Part shown: piece after piece, positions 9,588 through 18,244 of the stretch | How the letters are laid out: each line of letters opens with the position of its first letter | How positions within the stretch are numbered: the stretch's first letter is position 1 | Origin: an uncultured Pseudomonadales bacterium | GTDB lineage: Bacteria > Pseudomonadota > Gammaproteobacteria > Pseudomonadales > Pseudohongiellaceae | Length of the DNA: 64,000 nucleotides | NCBI GenBank assembly: GCA_943842505.1 | Contig: CALTDI010000010.1 | Span: forward strand, 186,001 to 250,000 | Direction of reading: 5' to 3' | The notes under the pieces: model-generated | Databases searched by the model: none | What the model saw: only the letters and a program-made list of their open reading frames with translations | What the model was told of the DNA's origin: nothing | Translations under genes and position numbers: made by a program

Positions 9588-9894
9588 AGAGTGGCCTTTA
9601 TTATTGGTGGGATGCGAACATTCAGTAAAAATTATAACGTATTGAAAGTAATTTGTTTGGGTTTATCTTCGAAGCAGTTATGGTGGCGGGTATTAAGATG
9701 AATATTTTTTAGAAATTAAACTTATATAACAATAGGATACAGATATTACGGGCTATTGCAGTCATCGTTGCAGGCAGTCTAATTAGTTGTGAATAATTAG
9801 AAGTCTAATGATATTAAGGGGAAACTAAGTCTATTGTTGACCTCGATTGCGGGCGGTTTTAAATTTAGAGTGAAGGATTACAGAGTTAATAACT
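9588..9894. other. Divergent intergenic region, TonB receptor / marR-like gene
   Basis: An AT-rich spacer of 307 bases between two divergent genes, so it should carry both promoters. The only clear internal structure is the inverted repeat at 9779-9800 and the direct repeat around it (separate entry). No convincing -35/-10 pair with correct spacing and no small gene was found. Confidence 0.6.
9776..9809. promoter_or_regulatory. Candidate MarR-type operator
   Basis: CTAATTA (9779-9785) and TAATTAG (9794-9800) form a perfect 7-base inverted repeat with an 8-base spacer. The octamer AGTCTAAT occurs at 9776-9783 and again at 9802-9809. MarR dimers bind AT-rich palindromes of this size, usually near their own promoter. 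This one lies 95 bases upstream of the marR-like start and in the promoter region of the TonB operon. That the MarR protein binds here is inference. Confidence 0.45.
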
Positions 9895-10368
9895 ATGAAA
9901 GACTACGAAGAACTGTTTGTTGCGCTGCGACGCATCACCCGCGCCATAGACTTGCATTCGAAAAAGCTGCAGCGAGAGACAGGCCTCACTACCTCACAAC
10001 TGCTGGTCCTTGAGGCTGCAGTGAAACTAAGCGTAGCTTCGCCCAGCAATATCGCCAAAGAGGTTCAACTCTCTCAGGCAACGGTGACAAACCTGGCTGA
10101 CCGAATGGAGCGCAACGAACTCATTCTTCGCAAGAAATCTAACGAGGACAAGCGTGTCGTTGAGGTGCATCTGACCGAGAAGGGTAAGAAAATGATCGAC
10201 TTGGCTCCCGAGCCTCTGCAGGCCGGTTTTCTAAGAGAGTACCGAAAGCTTGAACGTTGGGAGCAGCATCAGCTAATTGGATCGATGCAGCGAATAGCGG
10301 TTCTGATGGATGCTGAAGATATCGATGCCTCTCCCATTCTGACTACGGGCGAATTGGTTACATCCTGA
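9895..10368 (+). CDS. MarR-family transcriptional regulator
   Basis: A 157-residue winged-helix protein. The fold is readable as helices from residues 5-30 (LFVALRRITRAIDLHSKKL), GLTTSQLLVLEAA, the recognition region NIAKEVQLSQATVTNLADRM (residues about 52-72), the wing RKKSNEDKRVVEVHLTEKGK and a C-terminal dimerisation helix. The family normally represses neighbouring genes and releases DNA on binding a small molecule. The gene is divergent from the TonB/sulfotransferase/BetT operon and convergent with the symporter operon. Osmolyte-linked regulators such as EctR belong to the same family, and a link to the BetT-like transporter is possible but unproven. Confidence 0.9.
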   Translation: MKDYEELFVALRRITRAIDLHSKKLQRETGLTTSQLLVLEAAVKLSVASPSNIAKEVQLSQATVTNLADRMERNELILRKKSNEDKRVVEVHLTEKGKKMIDLAPEPLQAGFLREYRKLERWEQHQLIGSMQRIAVLMDAEDIDASPILTTGELVTS

Positions 10369-10399
10369 AGTTCAATCCTCGGGAGAGGGTGGATAGAGT

Positions 10400-11896
10400 C
10401 TAGATGTTGAGTACCGCTTCCATATCGGCGTCCAGTTCCGGCTTCTTGGTGACGAGTGAGACGCCAATAAAAAGTATCAGAGAAACCACAAACGCGATGA
10501 GGCCGCCTAGGATGCCATAGGGCAGAACGATCCCGGCGAGCTGCACGATGAAGTTGATCAGCAGAGCAGAGACGATAGCGCTAATAGCGCCTAGCGCGGT
10601 TGCGCCCTTCCAATTCAAGCCTATTGCCAGAACCGGAAATATCGACGCGGCAAAAGTGCCCCAGCCGAAAGCCCCGAGTATCGCCACTAGCGTGGCATCC
10701 TGAAAGTGAGAGTACAGCGCGAAGCTGGCGGCGACGATCGCAAGAATCACGGTGACCACTCGTGCCCAGAATAATTCATTCTTGATACTGTGCCCGCGAA
10801 TAGCCTTCGGTATGTCGTGAATGATCGCGGCCGTGCCGATATTGAGGAAGGCATCGGACGTGGACATGATCGCGGCGAACAGCCCGGCGAAAACTATGCC
10901 CGCCAGAAGCGGATTGGTGAATACTGAGAGGAATACCGAGGCAGCATCGTCGGGCAGTGAAAGTGGTGAGATGACGCCATCTATAACCGCAGCGCGCATG
11001 ATGACACCGATGGACACCCATAGCAGGGCAGCCATCACGTAGCCGAACAGTGACATCGGTAGGATGCTTCGGTTGTCTGATATTTTCTTGTTCATCATCA
11101 TCTTCGTCACCAGGTGTGGCTGACCGGCAAGGCCCAGGCCGAAGACGAAGAACCATCCCAGCGATGCCATGATGCCGGCAGCTCCGAAGGGCATTATCGC
11201 CTCGCCGTCGTCGGCGAGGATGATCGAGGTGGCTTCCTGCATACCGCCGTCAAAGACAGACATTGCCGTAAGGAGAATCAGGGTGCCGGCGATCATCATG
11301 ATCGCTCCCTGGACCACATCGGTGTAAACCGAGGCTATAATTCCTCCGGTCACGCAGTAGAAGATCAGCACGGCGGAGGAGATTACGACACAGGTGACCA
11401 GTCCGATGTCTGCGAACATTTCAGTTCCGGATAGTATCGCTTGCATGACTACTGCCATAGCCAATATTTGTGTAGCCAAGTAGCCCATCACCCCAAGAAC
11501 GATTGTGACGGCGATGAGGAAGCGTACCGCTTCGCTGTTATATCTTGCCGCAACGACATCGGGTAGGGAGATGCAGTTGCGGACATCGGCGATCATGCGA
11601 ATTCTCTTCGCTACCAGGAAGAACCCCAGAGCATAGCCGGTAGAGGAGATGACTATCATCCAGAAGGAGCTAACGCCTATCGAATACACCAGCCCGGGCC
11701 CACCGACGAAACCGAAGCCGCTTAAGGTAGAAGAAAATAATGCAAGGGAGACTACGATTGGGCCGAGGCCGCGACCCGCTATAAAGAAGTCGCTGGAGTT
11801 TTTCGTGCGGCGCATGGCCCAAAGGCCAGTGATGACACAGAAGATCATGTAGATGACTACCGCGCCAACGATTATTTCCTGTCTATAGGCTTCCAT
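10400..11896 (-). CDS. Sodium:solute symporter (SSS/SLC5 family)
   Basis: A 498-residue membrane protein with about 13 transmembrane segments. Family features are the N-terminal SSDFFIAGRGLGPIVVSLAL, the GFGFVGGPGLVYSIG region near residue 60, VTGGIIASVYTDVVQGAIMM near residue 185 and GIVFAGLFAAIMSTSDAFLN near residue 337 (the A.MST.D segment lines the sodium site). Members use the sodium gradient to import sugars, amino acids, carboxylates or osmolytes, and the substrate is not readable here. GGAG lies 10 bases before the ATG. The start is 4 bases after the stop of a small membrane-protein gene, so translation of the two is probably coupled. Confidence 0.88.
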   Translation of the reverse strand: MEAYRQEIIVGAVVIYMIFCVITGLWAMRRTKNSSDFFIAGRGLGPIVVSLALFSSTLSGFGFVGGPGLVYSIGVSSFWMIVISSTGYALGFFLVAKRIRMIADVRNCISLPDVVAARYNSEAVRFLIAVTIVLGVMGYLATQILAMAVVMQAILSGTEMFADIGLVTCVVISSAVLIFYCVTGGIIASVYTDVVQGAIMMIAGTLILLTAMSVFDGGMQEATSIILADDGEAIMPFGAAGIMASLGWFFVFGLGLAGQPHLVTKMMMNKKISDNRSILPMSLFGYVMAALLWVSIGVIMRAAVIDGVISPLSLPDDAASVFLSVFTNPLLAGIVFAGLFAAIMSTSDAFLNIGTAAIIHDIPKAIRGHSIKNELFWARVVTVILAIVAASFALYSHFQDATLVAILGAFGWGTFAASIFPVLAIGLNWKGATALGAISAIVSALLINFIVQLAGIVLPYGILGGLIAFVVSLILFIGVSLVTKKPELDADMEAVLNI

Positions 11897-11900
11897 GTAA

Positions 11901-12434
11901 CTACTGCTCCGATCTTTCTGCGATATCTGCTAATAGCTGCTCGTACTTGCGCTCATCTTCTTCGGTGAATATATATTTACGAAAGCCTACTGTGTAGAGA
12001 ATGATTAGCGGTATGGCGCCCAGCCAGGTCCCGTACACCTGCCAGGCGGTGGCAACCGGGAAGCCCATGAAATAGTTAGTGATGCCAGTCTCCAGGAATG
12101 CCTGGTGACCGGAGTACATTTTATACCAGACGAACAGGCTGAATAGGAGTGTGCCGCCCATATAGGCCCAGAGTTCGGGGCTACGTCGCTGTTCGGCAAC
12201 GCCTAGGGTGGCCAGGCATACGATCAGTAGTAACAGTAGGCACTGAAAGGCGAAGGCAAGACTACCTATGTGTTCCAGACGAGCGGCGCCGTCGCCACCG
12301 GCCTGCATGCCGTTGAATTCGGGGTGGGGGAGGCCGGCACCATTGGGCACGGAATCCGCTAAAACGATCGCTATTAACAGGCCCGCCATAATCAGGACGG
12401 TGGTGAAAATCACGACTATTAACTTGCTACGCAT
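11901..12434 (-). CDS. Four-helix membrane protein, probable partner of the SSS transporter
   Basis: A 177-residue protein with four predicted transmembrane segments: residues about 5-26, 58-80, 88-108 and 130-150. A loop with NGAGLPHPEFNG follows the first helix, and the charged cytoplasmic tail ends EEDERKYEQLLADIAERSEQ. I do not recognise the family. GGGAGAGG precedes the ATG by a normal distance. It is immediately upstream of and nearly joined to the sodium:solute symporter gene. Two-subunit SSS transporters are known (DUF4212-type and DUF485/ActP pairs), but their small subunits are shorter (about 100 residues) with two helices, so this would be a different type of partner. Confidence 0.75.
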   Translation of the reverse strand: MRSKLIVVIFTTVLIMAGLLIAIVLADSVPNGAGLPHPEFNGMQAGGDGAARLEHIGSLAFAFQCLLLLLIVCLATLGVAEQRRSPELWAYMGGTLLFSLFVWYKMYSGHQAFLETGITNYFMGFPVATAWQVYGTWLGAIPLIILYTVGFRKYIFTEEDERKYEQLLADIAERSEQ

Positions 12435-12750
12435 GTGAGCCTCTCCCTACTTGAGAGCCAGAGCATAAACAGCGAACAGACGGGAGTCTAGGGTTTCCGG
12501 TCAGAATGGGAGTTCAGGGCCTTTCCCAGCGATAAGCCGTCTTGACAATGCCCTCTTGAGAGTTCATGTTCACAGGTTCGCCAGATTTATAATTACTATA
12601 AACAAGGGTGTTCTAGTCAGTCATTGCTCAGCCCCCAGATCGGAGTTTGTCGATACAAGCAGCTGAGTAAGAGTCTGCACGGGAAATTGAGTGCGAACTT
12701 TAGCAAGAAGTAAACTCAAGAGTTAATCATGTAGTTCTACGAGGTGAATA
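12435..12750. other. Divergent intergenic region upstream of NHL protein gene
   Basis: A 316-base spacer between divergent genes. TTGACA at 12542-12547 has no good -10 at 17 bases. TATAAT at 12588-12593 has only a weak -35 (TTCATG, 19-base spacing). Either could be the promoter of the gene at 12751. No small gene or RNA was recognised. Confidence 0.4.
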
Positions 12751-13923
12751 ATGAACAAGACCTATAAATCCGCACCCAAGATTGGGGCGCGCTTTCTTCT
12801 TACCGCCGGTGTAACAAGTATCGCTTTGTCGCTACTTTCCACCGTCGCTGTTGCACAGCCTGCTCGCCCCGGTGCGATCCAGCCAGCCGCGCACGCCAAC
12901 CAAGAGCCAGTCAACCACCTGCCGAACCCCTACGAGACGCAGCGTAATTTTGGCACACTGCCAGACGGTCGTAGCTGGGGATCGGTTAGCGCAGTTAACA
13001 TCGATATAGATGGCATTCATGTTTGGGCTGGCGATCGCTGTGGTACAAACTCCTGTGCAACTTCCAACGTAGATCCTATGGTTAAACTGGATCCAGATGG
13101 CAATGTGGTACAGAGCTTTGGTGCCGGTCAGATAATCTGGCCTCATGGCATGGACGTCGATAGCGAAGGCAACGTCTGGGTAGTCGATGCCAGGGCTGCA
13201 AACGCCAACGAACTGGCAGAGAATCCTTCTGCCGCGGGCAAGGGTCATGTTGTGCTGAAGTTCAGCCCACAGGGCGAACTGCTGATGACTTTGGGAACGC
13301 CGGGTGAAGCGGGCGATCCACCCACTCATTTCGATGCGCCGAATGACGTGCTGGTAGCACCGAATGGCACTATCTATGTGGGCGACACGCACGGTGCGCA
13401 ATTTCAGAACGAAGCGGGCCCAACGGCGAAGAGCCGCATCTCAATGTTCGAGCCAGACGGTACCTTCATCAAGAGCTTCGGTGAATTCGGCTTTGAGGAC
13501 GGGCAGTTTCGTTCGCCTCACTCACTAGCTATGGATTCACAGGGCCGACTATTTGTTGCCGACCGTGGCAATAGCCGTATTCAGATTTTCACCCAAGACG
13601 GTGATCATCTGGACACCTGGTATCAGTTCAGCCGCATTAGTGGTCTGTTTATCGATCCGAACACCGATATGTTGTATGCCATCGACTCCGAGTCAGATGA
13701 AAACTACAACCCGGGTTGGCAGAAGGGTCTGCGTGTAGGAAATGCGCGCACCGGTGAAGTGCTCTACTACGTTAAGGCACACGACTCCGAGCGCGGCTCC
13801 GGTATGGGCGGCCTCGGCTCCATGGGTGAGGGTGTAACGGTTGATCGCAATGGCGTTGTCTATGCCGGCGAAGTGGGTCCGATCCAGGGCATGACTAAAT
13901 TCATACCAAGGTTAATTCCTTGA
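12751..13923 (+). CDS. Secreted NHL-repeat beta-propeller protein (copy 1)
   Basis: A 390-residue protein with a signal peptide (cleaved near VAVAQPARP). NHL-type repeats follow: PHGMDVDSEGNVWVVDARA (about residue 131), FDAPNDVLVAPNGTIYVGDT, FRSPHSLAMDSQGRLFVADR and a weaker blade near ISGLFIDPNTDMLYAIDSES, consistent with a six-bladed propeller. This fold is shared with peptidyl-alpha-hydroxyglycine lyases and many uncharacterised secreted proteins. A lyase activity is only a possibility. GAGGTG sits 5 bases before the ATG. It is clearly paralogous to the gene at 57494 (IWPHG.DVD..GNVWV.DA, LGTPGE). A strong terminator follows, so it is probably a single-gene transcript. Confidence 0.85.
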   Translation: MNKTYKSAPKIGARFLLTAGVTSIALSLLSTVAVAQPARPGAIQPAAHANQEPVNHLPNPYETQRNFGTLPDGRSWGSVSAVNIDIDGIHVWAGDRCGTNSCATSNVDPMVKLDPDGNVVQSFGAGQIIWPHGMDVDSEGNVWVVDARAANANELAENPSAAGKGHVVLKFSPQGELLMTLGTPGEAGDPPTHFDAPNDVLVAPNGTIYVGDTHGAQFQNEAGPTAKSRISMFEPDGTFIKSFGEFGFEDGQFRSPHSLAMDSQGRLFVADRGNSRIQIFTQDGDHLDTWYQFSRISGLFIDPNTDMLYAIDSESDENYNPGWQKGLRVGNARTGEVLYYVKAHDSERGSGMGGLGSMGEGVTVDRNGVVYAGEVGPIQGMTKFIPRLIP

Positions 13924-14352
13924 TTTGAACGAATTTCGACTTTAGGGTTGATTGTAAAAGGGGGTGCAAATGAAGATTTGCGCCCCTTTTTTATTGCCAG
14001 ATAATAAGATGCGCCAATTACCTTCAGCCATTACTAGTTAGCGGCTATTGCGCATAGTTAACTGCGCTGGATGTTCTTCCTGCGTGGACTCAGCAGCACA
14101 GGGAATTGGGTGCAATACTTACAGCAACATGGGGCCCGCAGGGAATCGATCTAATAAGGCTTGAAACTTCTGCTTGTCTCGCCCATGCTAGAAAGCAGTA
14201 CTAATGATCTATTGTTCCCAGGTCCAGCGCGGGGAAAGATCGCGAAAGATTTTTTTCTCTGAAGCAGGATTGCTGGGAATTACATCTAGACAGATAAACT
14301 AAAATAGCGTTCCACTAAAAATAATAAGTAATAAAGAGTGAGTCCGTTCACT
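13924..14352. other. Intergenic region with terminator and OFA transporter upstream sequence
   Basis: It holds the terminator at 13961-13992. After that only a weak promoter-like pair is visible (TTGCTG at 14270-14275, 17-base spacer, GATAAA at 14293-14298) ahead of the MFS gene. No ORF with protein-like character or RNA gene was recognised. Confidence 0.4.
13961..13992 (+). terminator. Rho-independent terminator of the NHL gene
   Basis: GGGGTGCAAAT (13961-13971), loop GAAG, ATTTGCGCCCC (13976-13986) form an 11-base stem with one T-G wobble, followed by TTTTTT. It lies 38 bases after the stop codon at 13923. Confidence 0.9.
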
Positions 14353-16041
14353 ATGGCCAATCTCCTCTCGAAAGAAAACATCATCGCGCCTGCAGATTAC
14401 AATCGCTGGCGAGTGCCGGTTGCATCCGTCGCTATTCATCTGTGTATAGGCTCTGTCTATGCGTGGAGTATTTACAACCCCCCTCTTACCCGTGTGCTTG
14501 GCGTGGTTACCACCGCGGCGGATGACTGGAACCTGAGCGAAGTCGTGTGGGTGTTCACCGTTGCCATCGTGTTTCTAGGTCTGGCGGCAGCCTTCGCGGG
14601 CAAGTGGTTGGAGCAGGTCGGGCCTAGAATGGTTGGTGTTGTGTCCGCTTGCTGTTGGGGTGGTGGCTATGTCATCGGCGGCATCGGCATAATGACACAT
14701 CAGCTGTGGCTCCTTTATCTAGGCTATGGGGTGATAGGCGGCTGTGGTTTGGGCCTTGGTTATGTCTCTCCGGTCAGTACACTGATTCGTTGGTTTCCCG
14801 ATAGGCGCGGCATGGCAGCAGGCATGGCGATAATGGGCTTCGGCGGCGGCGCGATGATAGGCGCTCCTGTCAAAGAGTTTTTTATCCGTCTGTTTTACCG
14901 AGCGCCTGATTATCTTGGAACGACTGCGGACGTGAATCTGGTGACACAAGCTGGCAGGCGGTTTGTTGAACTAGCAGGAACATTGCAGGAAGTAGTTGTT
15001 ATCGGTGCAGCCGAGGTGCGGGATTTGACTGTTCCCGGGCCCGAGGGTGTATATGTAGTGAACACTGGTGCCTCCGGGGTCGCGGAGACGTTTCTCGTTT
15101 TGGGGCTCATCTACTTCATGGTAATTCTCGTGGCGGCATTCTCCTATCGATTGCCTGCAGAGGGTTGGAAGCCTGAGGGCTGGGCTGAACCGGAGCAGGG
15201 TTCGCGCAATGCGCTGATATCAGATAAAGATGTCGACATCGATCAGGCACTAAAAACACCGCAGTTCTATCAGCTATGGATAGTGCTGTGTTTGAACGTG
15301 ACGGCAGGAATCGGGGTGTTGGGTGTGGCTCGCACCATGATTAGTGAAATTTTTGGATCGTCGCTTCCAGATATCGTTAACACCTCGTTTGCCGCGACCT
15401 ATGTAGTTATGATCAGCGCGTTCAATATGGTGGGAAGGTTTATCTGGGCCAGTGCATCGGATTACATCGGAAGGCGCAACACCTACTGGATATTCTTTGT
15501 GTTAGGTATAGCGCTGTATCTTTCGGTGCCGTATTCAGCGCAGCAGGTAAGCGCAAGCCCCTCGGTTGTGTGGCTGGTGTACTTTTACGCCGCCACCATG
15601 ATCATATTTACAATGTACGGAGGCGGTTTTGCGACTATCCCTGCCTATCTAGCCGACATTTTTGGCACACGCTATGTGGGAGGAATTCACGGCCGGCTGC
15701 TTACTGCATGGAGTACAGCGGGCGTATTAGGTCCCCTGGCTATAACGTCGCTTCGACAGAATTCAGTCACTGCGGCAATCAACGATCTAATGCAGGTAAT
15801 CGATCCTTCCGCATTTCAGGCGCAATTCGGTGCGCCCGTGGGACAGGTACAGCTATTGATCGATCAAAATTCTGTGACTATTGCGCGACTCATGGAAATA
15901 GCACCCCCGGGAACGGTAGATCCCACAAGTGGCTTGTATAATTCGACCATGATTCTGATGGCGGCATTACTGGGGATAGCGCTGATCAGCAATGCGCTTA
16001 TGCGCCCGGTGAATAGCCGTCACCATATTGCAGAGAGTTGA
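14353..16041 (+). CDS. MFS transporter, OFA (oxalate/formate antiporter) family
   Basis: The chosen ATG (MANLLSKENI) has GAGTGAG about 10 bases upstream. A GTG at 14338 in the same frame is an alternative. The 562 residues make about 12 transmembrane helices. The first reads ASVAIHLCIGSVYAWSIYNPPLTR, the typical OFA opening. Motif-A-like segments are visible (GRFIWASASDYIGRRNTYW near residue 365), along with GYVSPVSTLIRWFPDRRGMAAGMAI. A loop of about 60 residues (residues about 190-245) between helices 6 and 7 region is longer than in OxlT. The family exchanges small carboxylates, and the substrate here is unknown. The next gene is convergent and only 10 bases away. Confidence 0.85.
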   Translation: MANLLSKENIIAPADYNRWRVPVASVAIHLCIGSVYAWSIYNPPLTRVLGVVTTAADDWNLSEVVWVFTVAIVFLGLAAAFAGKWLEQVGPRMVGVVSACCWGGGYVIGGIGIMTHQLWLLYLGYGVIGGCGLGLGYVSPVSTLIRWFPDRRGMAAGMAIMGFGGGAMIGAPVKEFFIRLFYRAPDYLGTTADVNLVTQAGRRFVELAGTLQEVVVIGAAEVRDLTVPGPEGVYVVNTGASGVAETFLVLGLIYFMVILVAAFSYRLPAEGWKPEGWAEPEQGSRNALISDKDVDIDQALKTPQFYQLWIVLCLNVTAGIGVLGVARTMISEIFGSSLPDIVNTSFAATYVVMISAFNMVGRFIWASASDYIGRRNTYWIFFVLGIALYLSVPYSAQQVSASPSVVWLVYFYAATMIIFTMYGGGFATIPAYLADIFGTRYVGGIHGRLLTAWSTAGVLGPLAITSLRQNSVTAAINDLMQVIDPSAFQAQFGAPVGQVQLLIDQNSVTIARLMEIAPPGTVDPTSGLYNSTMILMAALLGIALISNALMRPVNSRHHIAES

Positions 16042-16051
16042 TTCTTTTACG

Positions 16052-18016
16052 CTAACTGTCGGCTTTCTTTTTTGGTGCGCCCGGTCGGTTTCTGTGACGA
16101 GACTTCTTCTTGGCTACCGCCTTGGCTTTCTTCTCACTCTCGGTGGGCTTGGCGTTCGACTTACCCTTTGATTTGTCTTTAGACAGAGACTTGCGTTTCG
16201 GTTTCTTTGGTTTCTTGGTCTTGTCTGGTCTGTCTGGTCTGTCTGACTTTTCAAAAGAGGGGCGCGAGGACTTGGAGAATTTGCTATCTCCGCCTGCACG
16301 AGAGATTTTTAAAGTCTGACCCGAGACCCAGACATTCTTCAATTCCTTGAATATTTCGTCTGGCATGTCGCTGGGGAGATCGACGGTGCTGTGATCTTCA
16401 TTGATGGTAATGCGACCGATGTGCTGGGCATCTATGCCAGCCTCGTTGGAAATGGCACCGACGATATTTCCTGGCATAACTTCATGCTTATGGCCGACCT
16501 CTATGCGAAAGCGTTCCATGCCTTTTTCGGGCGGGCTGTTTTCTCGAGATGGTCTAGGGCGAAACTTTTCCCTGGGCTCTGAGAATTCTTTTCTGTTTGG
16601 TTTTTCTCTGGATTCGGAGAAATCCCTCTTCCGCGGGTTCCCTCTGGACTCTGAGTCAGATTCCCTTCTGGGCTTCTCTGATTTGCGCGTGGGCTTGTTC
16701 TGTAGCAGCAGCGGAGTATTCCCCTGTGCCAGATGGGCCATCGCCGATGCTATGGTTAGCATGGGTTGGTCATGTTCTTTCTCAAACTGCTCGATCAACT
16801 CAGAGTAAAACTTCAGGTCTTCGCTAGCGATTGTGTCTGCGATCGACTGTTTGAACTGTTCTATGCGGCGGTAGTTGATCAGTTGCGTAGAAGGCAGTTC
16901 CATTAACTCAATTTTCTTGTTCGTCGCCCTCTCGATGGCGCTCAACATTCTCTTTTCGCGGGGGGCCACGAAGAGTATCGCGTCACCCTCGCGGCCGGCT
17001 CTGCCGGTTCTGCCGATGCGGTGTATATAGGCTTCCGTGTCGTAGGGAATATCATAGTTCACCACATGACTGATGCGGTCTACGTCCAGACCTCGTGCCG
17101 CCACATCGGTTGCAACCAGAATGTCCAGGGATCCTTTCTTTAGTCGCTCGACGGTTCTCTCACGCTGTTTTTGTGGTATGTCGCCATTGAGAGCCGTGGC
17201 CGAGAACCCTCTAGCGGAAAGCTTCTCTGCCAGATCGACAGTAAGAATACGTGTGCGCACGAAGATCAGCATGGCATCGAATGTTTCGGCTTCCAGAATT
17301 CGGGTCAGGGCGTCCAACTTGTGAATGCCGCTCACAGGCCAATAGCGTTGGCGGATAAGTGCGGCGGAAGCCGTCGTCATCTTGATCGTTATTTCCGCCG
17401 GGTTGTTCAGGTGTTGGTTGGCGATGCGCCGCACCTGGGTAGGCATAGTGGCGGAGAAGAGCGCTATCTGCCGGTCTTTTGGTGTTTGCTCGAGAATCCA
17501 TTCCACATCATCGATGAATCCCATGCGTAACATCTCATCTGCTTCGTCCAGGACGAGGGTGCTAAGTTGATTTAACTTCAGGGTGCCTTTGCGCATATGG
17601 TCCATTACGCGACCTGGCGTGCCGACCACTACGTGGACGCCGCGTTTCAATGCGCGTATCTGGCCGCTATAGTCCTGCCCGCCGTAGACCGGAAGCACAT
17701 GAAAACCCTTCATATGGGTAGCATACTTCTGAAAGGCCTCGGCGACTTGAATCGCGAGCTCCCGTGTGGGTGCTAGAACCAGCACCTGAGGGTCTTTCTG
17801 CTTCATGTCCAGTCTGGACAAGATGGGCAATGCGAAGGCGGCAGTCTTGCCCGTTCCAGTCTGAGCCTGACCAAGCACGTCTCTGCCTTCCAGCAGCAGG
17901 GGGATAGTTTCTGCCTGAATGGGGGAAGGAGATTCGTAGCCTACATCGACTAGCGCTTTCAATAGGGGCTTTGCTAGCTCCATTTGATCGAATGAGGTGA
18001 TTTGCTCGCTAGTCAT
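16052..18016 (-). CDS. deaD: DEAD-box RNA helicase DeaD/CsdA
   Basis: All helicase motifs are present in order: Q motif (SFDQMELAKPLLKAL), AQTGTGKT, PTRELAIQ, GTPGRVMDH, DEADEMLRMGF, SATMP, DILVATDVAARGLDV and HRIGRTGRAGR. After an arginine-rich linker (about residues 435-490), a DbpA-type RNA-binding domain runs from about residue 497 to 570 (RFRIEVGHKHEVMPGNIVGA). The last 80 residues are almost all Lys, Ser, Arg and Pro. DeaD unwinds RNA in ribosome assembly, mRNA decay and cold adaptation. AAGG precedes the ATG. The 654-residue length fits the family. The basic tail and the repeated SRENPRK-type linker are probably disordered RNA-binding regions. Confidence 0.95.
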   Translation of the reverse strand: MTSEQITSFDQMELAKPLLKALVDVGYESPSPIQAETIPLLLEGRDVLGQAQTGTGKTAAFALPILSRLDMKQKDPQVLVLAPTRELAIQVAEAFQKYATHMKGFHVLPVYGGQDYSGQIRALKRGVHVVVGTPGRVMDHMRKGTLKLNQLSTLVLDEADEMLRMGFIDDVEWILEQTPKDRQIALFSATMPTQVRRIANQHLNNPAEITIKMTTASAALIRQRYWPVSGIHKLDALTRILEAETFDAMLIFVRTRILTVDLAEKLSARGFSATALNGDIPQKQRERTVERLKKGSLDILVATDVAARGLDVDRISHVVNYDIPYDTEAYIHRIGRTGRAGREGDAILFVAPREKRMLSAIERATNKKIELMELPSTQLINYRRIEQFKQSIADTIASEDLKFYSELIEQFEKEHDQPMLTIASAMAHLAQGNTPLLLQNKPTRKSEKPRRESDSESRGNPRKRDFSESREKPNRKEFSEPREKFRPRPSRENSPPEKGMERFRIEVGHKHEVMPGNIVGAISNEAGIDAQHIGRITINEDHSTVDLPSDMPDEIFKELKNVWVSGQTLKISRAGGDSKFSKSSRPSFEKSDRPDRPDKTKKPKKPKRKSLSKDKSKGKSNAKPTESEKKAKAVAKKKSRHRNRPGAPKKKADS

Positions 18017-18244
18017 AAAATTGCCTTGTTACGCCGGGTATCGCTGCCTTGTTATCAGCTGTCAGATGCTCGAAATAGTGGTATGTCGGAAAGAGGGGGC
18101 GAAGGATAGAGACTATCCCTAGGGAAGTCCATCTTCGATACAGCCAAAAACACTGTTAAACCAGCATATTCTGACAATTCCTTAGAGGAATCCACTACAA
18201 TCGAGCCCATAATAAGAGAGCAATAAGAGCTGTGGACGGCCCAT

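Noticed and set aside
12542..12547. TTGACA as a promoter -35
   Set aside because: The -10 position at 17 bases reads TCATGT, so no promoter is called.
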